Assembly (NCBI GenBank): GCA_902792005.1
Contig: CADAXW010000008.1
Coordinates: 1 to 49,158 of the forward strand
Reading direction: 5' to 3'
Length of the DNA stretch: 49,158 nucleotides
Origin: an uncultured Lachnospiraceae bacterium
GTDB lineage: Bacteria; Bacillota; Clostridia; Lachnospirales; Lachnospiraceae
Part shown: piece by piece, positions 14,871-24,700 of the stretch
How the letters are laid out: each line of letters begins with the position of its first letter
Position numbering within the stretch: the stretch's first letter is position 1
Translations under genes and position numbers: made by a program
Notes under the pieces: model-generated
Database searches by the model: none
The model's input: the letters and a program-made list of their open reading frames with translations, nothing else
What the model was told of the DNA's origin: nothing

Positions 14871-16916
14871 TTAAATGCTTCCCTCATCGGACATCTGCTT
14901 TAAGATATGCCGAAGCTTCAGGAAGAATTCTTCTTTTGTGGTATCCTTCACCTGTGCGCCTGCCACAGTGGCGTGACCGCCGCCGTTGAACCGCTCCATG
15001 ACCAGCTGAACATTTACGTCGCCGATGGAACGTGCCGACACGTAGAGGATTCCATCCTCTCCCTCGGTCACAACGAAGGATGCCTTCACATCTTCTACAT
15101 TTAACAGTTCATTTGCAGCCTTCGCCACAGGAACCGTAGGTGCCTCTGAGGAATCCGGATCCGGCTCCACATAGGACAGGGCGTAGCAGCCCATATAAAT
15201 CTCCGCGTTGCTGATTCCCTGCGCCCGCTCCTTCATGGAGACAAGGCTGCTGCGGAACATTTTTCTGACTCTTGTGATATCCGCGCCGCTCTTCCTGAGA
15301 TAGGATGCGGCCTCAAATGTGCGCACGCCCGTTTTATTCAGGAAGTTGTCCGTATCGATGAGGATACCGGAATACATGGCATCTGCTTCCACGGGACGGA
15401 TCTTCGGCTTAACGGAGATATACTGGAACATTTCCGTGATCATCTCGCAGGCCGAGGATGCAAAGGGCTCGATATAGGAAAGCGTTGCATTCTCGATGGG
15501 CTCGTTGGACTGCCGGTGATGATCGAAAACCACCACGGTGGAAACCATTTCCAGCAGTTCTTCGCACTCTGTCATGCTGGGACGGTTTACGTCGCAGACA
15601 ACCACCATGGTAGATGCGTCCACCATGGACAGGGCCTGTCCGCTGGATACGATCATATCCGAATAAACATTGCTGTTCTTAAAGCTGTTCACCAGAGGCG
15701 CGATGGCGTCGGTTTCGCCGTTCAGCACGATATATGCCTTTCTGCCCAGGGTGGTTACCAGCCGGTGGATACCCACTGCAGAACCGAAGGCATCTGCATC
15801 CGGCCGCTTATGGGCCATGATCAGAACCTTCTCCTTATTCTCCAGAAGCTCCTCAAAGGCCTGTGCCTTAACGCGGGCCTTGACACGGGTGGTCTTCTCC
15901 GTTCCGGTACTCTTACCGCCGTAGTAGGAAACCTGCTCGTTAAACTTCAGGGCTACCTGATCACCGCCACGGCCCAGAGCCAGGCCGATGGCAACCTTCG
16001 CATTTTCAAAGGCCTCCGTAAATGTCTCGCTGCCGGCTCCAATACCGATGGACAGCGTCATGGGGATATCATTTCCCACGTTGATACTCTTCACATCATC
16101 CAGCAGTGAGAAGCGGTCCGACTTCAGCGTCTGCATATATTTCTGACGGAATACGAAGAGATACTTATCGTTCTCCAGGTGTCTTACGATGGCGTCGATG
16201 TTGGTAAGATACATGTTGATCTTCCGGTCAACCAGAGCGGTCAGGATGGAGTGCTTTACCTCCTCCAGAGAATTCATGACCTCATCATAGTTGTCGATAT
16301 AGACCAGACCTGCGATCAGCTTCTGATCATAGGTCTCCTGCTCCAGGCGCTTCTCGTTGGTCACATCAAACATGTGCATGACAAGCACCAGATCCTCTTC
16401 CTTGTCACTGGAATCCTCACCAAACACAGTGGACAGGTCCACCCTGCGGATCACTGCATTGTACTTCCGATCATGCAGATCCACATCCATGGAGATCTCC
16501 CCTTCGATATCATCCAGGGCCTCCGGCGTCAGATCCGGGATGTAGCTGTCGATCCTTCGCTGGAGAAACTTCTTCTCGTTCATTTCAATGGCGCGATAGA
16601 ATTTCGCATTTGCCCACATGACCTTTCCATCCATATCCATCAGGACATAGGGTACTGCCAGACCATGCAGCAGCTCCTTCTGCACCTTCCCCTGTTCCAG
16701 GGAATAGTCCACCATGGTGGACCGGAACACCGGCATCAGACGGTTGTACGCGAAAAGCACGATCAGGATGTAGGCTGCCACGATAATAGCCGTGATGATG
16801 GTCTCTCTGGAATCGATCCCATACTGGACGATGATAACAACCAGAAGGATCATCGCCAGTAATATGGGAAGCAGCGTCAGATATTTTATTTTATTCCGCA
16901 TTCTTCTGCTATTCAT
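14871..16916 (-). CDS. gdpP: GdpP-type cyclic-di-AMP phosphodiesterase
   Basis: A 681-aa membrane protein that hydrolyses c-di-AMP and so adjusts potassium and osmolyte balance and wall homeostasis. Two TM segments (about 8-30 and 36-57) are followed by a PAS-like domain (about 75-175), a degenerate GGDEF domain (about 175-310), and DHH (about 345-500) with DHHA1 (about 585-675). Motif I is HKRPDADAFG (about 353) and the DHH motif FDHHRQSNEP is near 460; the glycine-rich FNGGGHATVAG of DHHA1 is intact. The ATG follows GAGGGAG. It lies 24 bases downstream of valS. Confidence 0.95.
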   Translation of the reverse strand: MNSRRMRNKIKYLTLLPILLAMILLVVIIVQYGIDSRETIITAIIVAAYILIVLFAYNRLMPVFRSTMVDYSLEQGKVQKELLHGLAVPYVLMDMDGKVMWANAKFYRAIEMNEKKFLQRRIDSYIPDLTPEALDDIEGEISMDVDLHDRKYNAVIRRVDLSTVFGEDSSDKEEDLVLVMHMFDVTNEKRLEQETYDQKLIAGLVYIDNYDEVMNSLEEVKHSILTALVDRKINMYLTNIDAIVRHLENDKYLFVFRQKYMQTLKSDRFSLLDDVKSINVGNDIPMTLSIGIGAGSETFTEAFENAKVAIGLALGRGGDQVALKFNEQVSYYGGKSTGTEKTTRVKARVKAQAFEELLENKEKVLIMAHKRPDADAFGSAVGIHRLVTTLGRKAYIVLNGETDAIAPLVNSFKNSNVYSDMIVSSGQALSMVDASTMVVVCDVNRPSMTECEELLEMVSTVVVFDHHRQSNEPIENATLSYIEPFASSACEMITEMFQYISVKPKIRPVEADAMYSGILIDTDNFLNKTGVRTFEAASYLRKSGADITRVRKMFRSSLVSMKERAQGISNAEIYMGCYALSYVEPDPDSSEAPTVPVAKAANELLNVEDVKASFVVTEGEDGILYVSARSIGDVNVQLVMERFNGGGHATVAGAQVKDTTKEEFFLKLRHILKQMSDEGSI

Positions 16917-16940
16917 AGATCTCCCTCTTGGTCCCGGGAC

Positions 16941-19607
16941 TTATTTTCCCAGGGCGTTCAGGCGCTCCAGCACCTGTGCATAGGTCTCTTTATACTTCTG
17001 CAGCTTCTGCTTTTCTTCTTCTACCTTTGCCGCGGGGGCCTTGCTGATGAAACGCTCGTTGCCAAGCATATTCTCACCGCGCTTGATCTCGCCCTCCAGA
17101 CGCGCCTTCTCCTTTGTGAGACGCTCCAGTTCCTTCTCGGTATCTACCAGATCCGCAAAGGGCATGTAGAGAACCGCATTGTGGATGACTGCGGATACCG
17201 CATCCTCTGCGATCCCTGCCTTATCTGCCTGAACCAGCACTTCACCGGCATAGGCCAGAGGTGCAAAGAAGTTCTTTGTCTCTTCAAAAAGATCGCGCAG
17301 CTCCTTTTCTTCTGAAACAACAATGACGGAAGCCTTCTTTGAAGGCGGTACATTCATGTCTGCACGTACATTTCGGATGCTGCGGATGGCTTCCTTCAGG
17401 ATGTCAGTATGACCTTCCTCCTCCGGGAAGCGGTACTCCTCCTTATACTCCGGCCAGCTGGAGATCATGATGGACTCCTCACCGGTCAGCGTACAGAAGA
17501 TCTCCTCTGTAACGAAGGGCATGTAGGGATGCAGCAGCTTCAGCGTACTGGAAAGAACGGTCCGAAGCGTGAACAGTGCAGCTGCCTTGGTCTCATCCGA
17601 ATCATCCCAGAGTCTGGGCTTCACCATCTCGATATACCAGTCGCAGAACTCCTCCCACAGGAAGCTGTAGATCTTATCTGCCGCGATACCCAGCTCGTAC
17701 TTCTCCATGTTCTCGGTCACATCTCGAACCAGGGTGTTGCACTTGCTGAGGATCCAGCGATCTGCCAGCGTCAGCTGATCCGTTGTTACCGCATCGATGG
17801 CTGCGGGATCTGCCTTGTCAATATTCATCATGATGAAACGGGATGCGTTCCATACCTTATTTGCAAAGTTCCGGCTTGCCTTCACACGCTCCCAGTAGAA
17901 ACGCATGTCGTTGCCCGGCGCATTTCCGGTGATCAGTGTGAAGCGAAGTGCATCTGCACCATACTGATCGATGACATCCAGAGGATCAATACCATTGCCA
18001 AGGGACTTGCTCATCTTCCGACCCTGATCATCACGGACAAGTCCGTGGAACAGTACGGTGTGGAAGGGAAGCTTTCCTGTCTGCTCGATGGATGAGAATA
18101 CCATACGGATGACCCAGAAGAAAATGATATCGTAGCCCGTTACCAGTACGTCTGACGGGAAGAAATACTTGAAGTCCTCATTCTCCGTATCCGGCCAGCC
18201 CACGGTTGAGAAGGGCCACAGCGCCGAGGAGAACCAGGTATCCAGTGTGTCCGGATCCCGTGTCAGCTTCTCGCCTCCGCACTTCGGACACTTGCAGGGC
18301 TCACCGTCCACTGCCGGATTCACTACGATGATCTCACCGCAGTCGTCGCAGTACCAGGCCGGGATCTGATGACCCCACCAGAGCTGTCTGGAGATACACC
18401 AGTCACGGATGTTGTCCAGCCAGTTGTAATATACTTTGTTCATACGCTCAGGAACCAGACGGAGTTCACCCTTCTCCACTGCTTCCTTTGCGGGCTTTGC
18501 CATTTCCTCCATCTTTACAAACCACTGAGGCTTTACCAGAGGCTCCACCGTGGTTCCGCAGCGGTCATGGGTTCCTACCATATGGGAATGAGGAACCACC
18601 TTCACCAGAAGTCCCAGTTCCTTTAAGTCCTCTACGATGGCTTCTCTTGCCTGATAACGCTCCATGCCGTCATACTTGCTGCCGGCCAGCTTGATGGTGG
18701 CATCATCATGCATGATGTTGATCTCTTCCAGACCGTTTCTCTTACCAACCTCAAAATCGTTGGGGTCATGGGACGGTGTGATCTTAACACATCCGGTTCC
18801 GAATTCCTGATCCACATAGCTGTCTGCGATCACCGGAATGGTACGTCCGGTAAGAGGCAGTTCCAGCATCTTGCCGACGATATCCTTATAACGCTCATCC
18901 TCCGGATTGACTGCAACTGCAGTATCACCCAGCATGGTCTCCGGACGGGTGGTGGCGATCTCTACGAAACGCCCCGGCTCCCCTACCACCGGATAGTTGA
19001 TATGCCAGAAGAATCCATCCTGCTCTTCATGCAGAACCTCTGCATCCGAGATGGATGTCTTGCAGACCGGACACCAGTTAACGATCCTGGAGCCCTTGTA
19101 GATCCAGCCCTTATCATAGAGCTTTTTGAAAACGGTTCCTACCGCCTTGTTATTTCCTTCATCCATGGTGAAGCGTTCCCGCTGCCAGTCTGCAGAGGAA
19201 CCCATGCGCTTCAGCTGCTGGATGATCCGTCCGCCGTACTCTGCGCGCCACTCCCATGCACGCTTCAGGAAGCCCTCGCGTCCCAGGTCCGTCTTTTCGA
19301 TCCCCTGTTCCCGGAGTGCGTTGATGATCTTGACCTCAGTAGAAATCGCCGCATGGTCCGTACCCGGCTGCCACAGCGCATTGTAACCCTGCATCCGCTT
19401 CATACGGATCAGGATGTCCTGCATGGTATTGTCCAGGGCATGTCCCATGTGCAGCTGTCCCGTGATATTCGGGGGCGGCATCATGATGGTGAAGGGCTTT
19501 TTGCTTTTGTCCACCTCTGCATGAAAATAACCTGCATCCTCCCATTTCTTATAAAGCCTTCCCTCGATCTCCTCGGGGTTGTAATTCTTTTCCAGTTCCT
19601 TGGTCAT
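16941..19607 (-). CDS. valS: Valine--tRNA ligase
   Basis: An 888-aa class I aminoacyl-tRNA synthetase that charges tRNA-Val. The HIGH-type motif HMGH is at 53-56 after PPPNITGQL, and KMSKS is at about 529 in GRKMSKSLGN. An editing domain lies between them, and the C-terminus has the coiled-coil tRNA arm (KEKARLEGEIKRGENMLGN). The ATG follows AAGGAG. Only 26 bases separate it from the 277-aa gene upstream, so there is no room for a T-box; it is probably transcribed from the promoter at 25.7 kb or from an unseen internal one. Confidence 0.98.
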   Translation of the reverse strand: MTKELEKNYNPEEIEGRLYKKWEDAGYFHAEVDKSKKPFTIMMPPPNITGQLHMGHALDNTMQDILIRMKRMQGYNALWQPGTDHAAISTEVKIINALREQGIEKTDLGREGFLKRAWEWRAEYGGRIIQQLKRMGSSADWQRERFTMDEGNNKAVGTVFKKLYDKGWIYKGSRIVNWCPVCKTSISDAEVLHEEQDGFFWHINYPVVGEPGRFVEIATTRPETMLGDTAVAVNPEDERYKDIVGKMLELPLTGRTIPVIADSYVDQEFGTGCVKITPSHDPNDFEVGKRNGLEEINIMHDDATIKLAGSKYDGMERYQAREAIVEDLKELGLLVKVVPHSHMVGTHDRCGTTVEPLVKPQWFVKMEEMAKPAKEAVEKGELRLVPERMNKVYYNWLDNIRDWCISRQLWWGHQIPAWYCDDCGEIIVVNPAVDGEPCKCPKCGGEKLTRDPDTLDTWFSSALWPFSTVGWPDTENEDFKYFFPSDVLVTGYDIIFFWVIRMVFSSIEQTGKLPFHTVLFHGLVRDDQGRKMSKSLGNGIDPLDVIDQYGADALRFTLITGNAPGNDMRFYWERVKASRNFANKVWNASRFIMMNIDKADPAAIDAVTTDQLTLADRWILSKCNTLVRDVTENMEKYELGIAADKIYSFLWEEFCDWYIEMVKPRLWDDSDETKAAALFTLRTVLSSTLKLLHPYMPFVTEEIFCTLTGEESIMISSWPEYKEEYRFPEEEGHTDILKEAIRSIRNVRADMNVPPSKKASVIVVSEEKELRDLFEETKNFFAPLAYAGEVLVQADKAGIAEDAVSAVIHNAVLYMPFADLVDTEKELERLTKEKARLEGEIKRGENMLGNERFISKAPAAKVEEEKQKLQKYKETYAQVLERLNALGK

Positions 19608-19633
19608 TGTATTATTACTCCTTACATTGGTTT

Positions 19634-20467
19634 TTAAACGATCTGGTCCCTAAATTCGTCTTTTAGTTGCGTCAGGATGATATCCATTCGCTTGTCATAA
19701 TCCGTCATATCCTTATGCATCCGGTTGTAGATGGCTCTCTGAAGCATGGCGTAGATCGTCATTTCCCGGACGTCATCCTTGGAATCTCCGATCTCCATCA
19801 TGATATCCTCGAAATAGCGCTCGGAGAGTCCCATCTTGTGGACCTCTGACTTCAGGGTCATGATGTCCTCCGTGGCGGAGACCACATAGAAATAGCTCTT
19901 CAGGGATTCCTGATTTCCATTCAGGTCGTAGGCCTTCAGGAAGAACTTCTTTGCATCCTCGGTATCCAGGTTGTTGGCTGCTGCCACCGCCCGGTTGTGA
20001 TATACATTTCCGAGGAATTCCCGATCCTGGATCTCAGCCTCCTGCTGAATGATCCCGTCATAAATGATGGAGGCACGGATGAATCTGCGATATCCCAGAT
20101 ACCCGTCCGCCTTCAGCTTCTCTCTCTGAATGGGAGAAAGCTTTCTGTATTTCTGCCATGCAGCCGCATAGGTCTTGACCTCCTCGGGCGTGTAATACTC
20201 GCCTGCATTCAGGATCTCTACCAGAAGATCCTGCACAAAGGGGGTTTTGTTGGCCAGACCCACCAGCCGGTCTGCCAGCTGAGGCATATCCAGTTCATCC
20301 CGGATCCAGGTCCAGAGACGGTCGGACAGGGCTGACTTGGAGATCAGCACGGTATTGTTGTAGATATAGAAGCAGAGCTCCTCATAGGTATAGATCTCAA
20401 CCTTCGTATTCAGGAAGGTGAAAGGAGTCTCTGCCTGCTTCGTTGTACATACGATCAGCTTTGCCAT
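19634..20467 (-). CDS. Uncharacterised 277-aa protein of the DUF5717/5716 cluster
   Basis: I do not recognise the family. There is no signal peptide or membrane segment, so it is probably cytoplasmic. The N-terminal part (about 1-90) has alternating strands and helices (AKLIVCTTKQ, VEIYTYEELCFYIYNN). The remainder is helical with a TPR-like stretch (about 148-190: VYHNRAVAAANN, AKKFFLKAYDLNGN). Its ATG lies inside the last codons of the upstream gene (13-base overlap), and it is followed after 26 bases by valS. Overlap and order argue that it works with the two large proteins upstream, perhaps as a subunit of one assembly. Confidence 0.85.
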   Translation of the reverse strand: MAKLIVCTTKQAETPFTFLNTKVEIYTYEELCFYIYNNTVLISKSALSDRLWTWIRDELDMPQLADRLVGLANKTPFVQDLLVEILNAGEYYTPEEVKTYAAAWQKYRKLSPIQREKLKADGYLGYRRFIRASIIYDGIIQQEAEIQDREFLGNVYHNRAVAAANNLDTEDAKKFFLKAYDLNGNQESLKSYFYVVSATEDIMTLKSEVHKMGLSERYFEDIMMEIGDSKDDVREMTIYAMLQRAIYNRMHKDMTDYDKRMDIILTQLKDEFRDQIV

Positions 20468-21720
20468 GTAATGGAAAACTCCTTTCTGTAGATCTTATTC
20501 GTGGTGGGGAACAGCTTGCCGAAGCCCAGATCCCGTATGATCACAGCACCGTCCGTGGGATTCTCGAATTCCACCTCCAGGGACAGCTTCGTGGTCTTGT
20601 TGGGCCGCTTCGGTATGCCGTGGATCTTCACCACCTCCCGCTTCTCCTCATCGGTATGACGGCTGCGGTAAACCAGGGTGATGGTATCCGTATCATCCAG
20701 GATCACAAAGATCTTGCCCCGGATGTTATACCACTGCTTTCCGCCGTTCACGATGGGAACGAAGGTATCCTTCTCGTCGTCCAGGGAAAGTCCCACGTCA
20801 AAGAGTACATTTTCCTTGGTCTCCACAAAGAACTGGTCATAGAAGGCCTTATACTCTCCTCCGACAGCCCGGTAGCATGCACCCTTTGTATAGATATTCT
20901 GTCCCACAAACACCCTGCGCCCCTGGCACAGTACATTTGTGGACTTCTTCATCCACTTGTTGGTAAAGCCCACTCCCGTCAGATAAACTGAGGAAATGTA
21001 GGCCTTCTTCATCTCATAATCTGCGATCTTCGCAAAGTCCACATCCATCTGATAGGTATCATTTCCGTACTGGCTGAGGGACATCTGGGAGGAATAATCC
21101 TCGTGGGTCACCGTCACCAGCTTGGGACTCCGATTCCTGGAAATGTCGATCCGATAATAATTCAGTCCGTCCGCATTATAATCATACAGGGCCACGGAGT
21201 TGATCCAGAGTCCCTGCTCCTGATTGAAGATATAGAAAAGTCCGCTGTCCAGATGGCTTGTGATCTCCACTGCCTCCTCCGGCACATCCATCAGCTTGTA
21301 AAGCCCGGAAAGCAGCTGATAGATCCTGCTGTTATACTCCGGGACGGAGATCACCAGCTTGCGGATGGTGGCGTCCTCATAACGGTACAGGAAGGAGTCG
21401 ATATGAAGCTTCACCATTTTCACGAACAGGTCCGGATAGGTGTAATCCTCTCCCTCCACGGAAACCGTGTCATTGCTTTCCAGATTCTCGAAAATGCCGT
21501 CAATGATGATACCCTCTTCATTGAAACGGGCCTCGGAGGCCTCACCGCCCACGTACCAGTGGCCGGTCTCCGTGCTGTGGAACAGGATGTTCGGCATGAG
21601 ATAGGTTTCTTTATTATTCAATTGGCTGACTGACTCGGGTTCCCGCTTGATATCATTATAGTAGGACAGCTGGGTAAAATCCGAGCATAGATCCATTCCG
21701 ATGTAAAACGCGTCCGCCAT
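20455..21720 (-). CDS. Degenerate Hsp70/actin-fold-like protein (DUF5716-like)
   Basis: A 421-aa protein, possibly DUF5716 (recalled, not checked). The N-terminal part looks like a divergent DnaK/actin-fold nucleotide-binding domain: FYIGMDLCSDFTQLSYY (5-21) sits where phosphate-1 (IGIDLGTT) is expected, SVALYDYNADGLNYY resembles phosphate-2, and SVYLTGVGFTNKWMKK followed by RRVFVGQNIYTKGACYRA resembles the adenosine motif and following helix. Key Gly/Thr residues are replaced, so ATP binding is uncertain. The C-terminal part (about 300-421) is strand-rich and may be a beta-sandwich. There is no signal peptide. It begins 21 bases after the 1294-aa gene and overlaps the 277-aa gene by 13 bases. 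Confidence 0.85.
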   Translation of the reverse strand: MADAFYIGMDLCSDFTQLSYYNDIKREPESVSQLNNKETYLMPNILFHSTETGHWYVGGEASEARFNEEGIIIDGIFENLESNDTVSVEGEDYTYPDLFVKMVKLHIDSFLYRYEDATIRKLVISVPEYNSRIYQLLSGLYKLMDVPEEAVEITSHLDSGLFYIFNQEQGLWINSVALYDYNADGLNYYRIDISRNRSPKLVTVTHEDYSSQMSLSQYGNDTYQMDVDFAKIADYEMKKAYISSVYLTGVGFTNKWMKKSTNVLCQGRRVFVGQNIYTKGACYRAVGGEYKAFYDQFFVETKENVLFDVGLSLDDEKDTFVPIVNGGKQWYNIRGKIFVILDDTDTITLVYRSRHTDEEKREVVKIHGIPKRPNKTTKLSLEVEFENPTDGAVIIRDLGFGKLFPTTNKIYRKEFSITWQS

Positions 21721-21741
21721 AGGTTTCCTTCTTTCTTTGTC

Positions 21742-24700
21742 TTACAGTAACGTCAGGTTCTCCTCGAAGAGGTGAACGGTATTGATATATACGTCCAGAT
21801 CCTCCAGCAGCTCCTTGTCCTTGCGCATTTCCTGTTTTACCAGCATGCTGTTGATCATCTCGAATCGGTTCAGGTCCTGCTTGTTGTAGGACTTCTTCTT
21901 CAGAACCTCGCTCTCCACGATCTGTGCGTTGCCGTCGGGATCGTCCTCGATGCTGTATACCAGACGTTCTCCGTGGAATACCACAAACTCCATAACATAG
22001 AGTCCGCTGACCACTTCCTCCATCCGGTGAACCTTGGTCATCTCCCGGGCTCTCACGCCGGTTCCCGTGCTGTAACGGACAAATACCTGCCGGCGATTCT
22101 CCGACTTGTAGATCAGATACGTCTTCAGGAATACATCCTGCGGCAGCTCCAGGAAGGAAGCAAAGCTCTTGTAGAAGGGCAGGATCTTTCCGGCATCCAC
22201 AAAGCGGAGCGCCGTGTCCGTGATCCATTTCTTCTGCTCATTGGTATAACGCTCCAGGCGGCTGAAATAGAGAAGCAGCGCCATGGAGGATATCTCGTCG
22301 TCGATATTCCCCTTCATGATCTCGGAATAAAGGGCCTCGAAGATATAGTTCGGCACCTGCATATCCTTGATCAGGTAATTGTGAGCGGCCAGCCGGAGGA
22401 ATGCCTTTACTACAAGGCCGCGGCTGCGTCCGTTATAGTAGGTGGCAAAGATATCGTAAATGTACTCCAGGTGCTCGCCCGCAAACATCATCTGTGCCAG
22501 GGTGTTCTCTGCCAGAGATCCCACATCTGCCACCTTATCCTTTGCCAGCTTGAACAGGCCTGCCAGCTCGTCGATGGAGCCGTTAAAGTTCATGACCATG
22601 TAGGTCAGGATATTGGCATTGACTGTTCCCGTCTTATACAGGTTCAGGCAGATGGACATCAGGTTCTCGTTCAGGAAGCCCTCGGAATCCTCCACACCAT
22701 AGTCTGCCAGACGATACAGCTCCCGGACATCCAGCTCGTTGAAGCCGTACAGCTTTACCGCCTCAAATGCCTTATCGAACAGGTTCATGTCGATGAGGTA
22801 GGTGATGATGGTGCGCGCATTTGCGTGAGTCAGATATTCGATATCCAGCCGGCGCAGATACTTGATCAGCACATCCGCATCCCGGTTCTCGTGATAATAC
22901 TCAATGATATCCAGGCATGCCTGCTGCTTGTAGTCGTCGGAGATCTCCTCACAGTTGATGATCTCCCGCGCCGCATTTACCTCGCGGGCGTTCTTGTAGG
23001 TAAACTCTCCGATGCTCTCGTAGTTATAAAGCAGTACCCGGTAATCTCTGGGACTGTACTCCCGGCAGATGGGGATGTATGCCTTTTCATCCACGATCCG
23101 CTCAAAGTGATAGGGAATGGATCCTGCGTAACGGTTTCCGTCCTTATCCTCGAAAATGATGGATGCGTTGTCCGAAAGGATCTCCACATAGGCTTCGCCG
23201 TCCACCAGCTGAACGTGCTGCACCTTGGACAGCTCGCCGTGGCTTACGATCACCGCACGGATATTCTTGTTGTAGCACACCAGCTTCCTGCGGAAGATGA
23301 TGTTGATCAGCTTGCCCGCAAACAGGGAGCTGACGGACTCCGGCTCCAGGAACTCATCATAGATCACCGTCAGGTCATCATTGACCTTGCCTTTCATGAT
23401 CATGCTCTCCATGAAGTCCTCCATGGTAGGTGCATATTCATGATAGATCTTCATATGCTCGGACTTGTTAAAGATCACATTTGCATAGAGATATGCAAGC
23501 TCATCCTCATTCAGGGTATTCTTGTAATTCAGGTACATCAGTACCGATGGCGGGATCAGCTCATAGTGCGTCCGGTCCATGCTTCGGATATAGCACTCGT
23601 TGAGGCCGATGAACTTCAGGGACTGCAGGACCGCTGCCTTATAGAACCGGTGATACCGGACATCCAGCATATTTGCGGAGATCAGCATGGAGCAGATGGA
23701 GCCCAGAACCTCCAGGTTCTCATTCTCCTTCTTCAGCAGACGCTCCTCCGCCTCGGCGTGGATGGTCTCATCAAACTTATCATCAAAGGACTGCTGCACC
23801 TTTTTGTCCAGCTGTTCCTCTTCTCTGTTGTATTCCTCATCTTCACTGGAAAGACGTAAAGGATCGCCCGGGGCGTTGATCTCCTCGCGGAGCTCCTCCT
23901 CCGGCTCGTCCTCATCAAAGCCGGTGAAAATGAAATCGTCCTCTTCCTCATCCGCGAAGGAGGGTGTTTCCTCCACAACCTCCTCTTCCTTCTCAAGGCT
24001 GTGGTGCTCGCGCATCAGGCGTTCCCGGCGGAGGACATCCTCATTCTTGTCATAGATGGAACGGAGCACATCAAAGATCTGCTTATTGAACTCCTTGTTC
24101 CGCCCTGCCAGCTTGACAAACTCATTCAGTACATCATCGGAAATGTAATTATGACGGAGTCCCCACTTGATGGTGGTGATCTCAAAGGGGGTCAGCCGCT
24201 TCAGCATCAGAGGATTCGCATTCAGGATATCGCAGAGCTCAAAGTAAATGATGGGGCTGTTTTCGCCCTCCTCGTACATTTCCGTCAGCTCACGGTACAG
24301 CGCGCCCTTATCCTCGCTGTAGACCGGATCCACAAAAAGCAGCAGCCAGAAGAAGAACATCTTCGGCTCCTGTGTCCGGTAGTTCCGGCGGATCATGTTG
24401 GCCGTCTTTTCCACGGTATCATCATCCCTGAGCATCATGGCCTTCAGGTAGCTGTAATAGCATTTCTCCTGATTGGTCATCAGACTCCGGTCCACATCCG
24501 CCTCGATGCGGACGAACTCCTGCTCCACCTTGGCATAGTCACCCTTCAGGATGTTCATGTGCATGACAGCAAGCCGGTACATATCCTCCTCCGGCTCCAT
24601 CTCCATCAGCACCCGCAAAGCTTCCAGGGTGTCGGCCACATACTCATCCAGCCCGATCCGATCCATACGGAAATCCAGATAGGCCTGGGTCAGATTGATG

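Noticed and set aside
19608-19633. A T-box riboswitch before valS
   Set aside because: The gap is only 26 bases. The 82-base gap before aspS is likewise too short and shows no T-box features.
21772-23859. A 695-codon open frame on the plus strand, opposite the 1294-aa gene
   Set aside because: It has no ribosome binding site or promoter, its composition (Leu, Ile, His, Val, Gln, Asp in monotony) is that of an antisense shadow, and the minus frame reads as a coherent helical protein.
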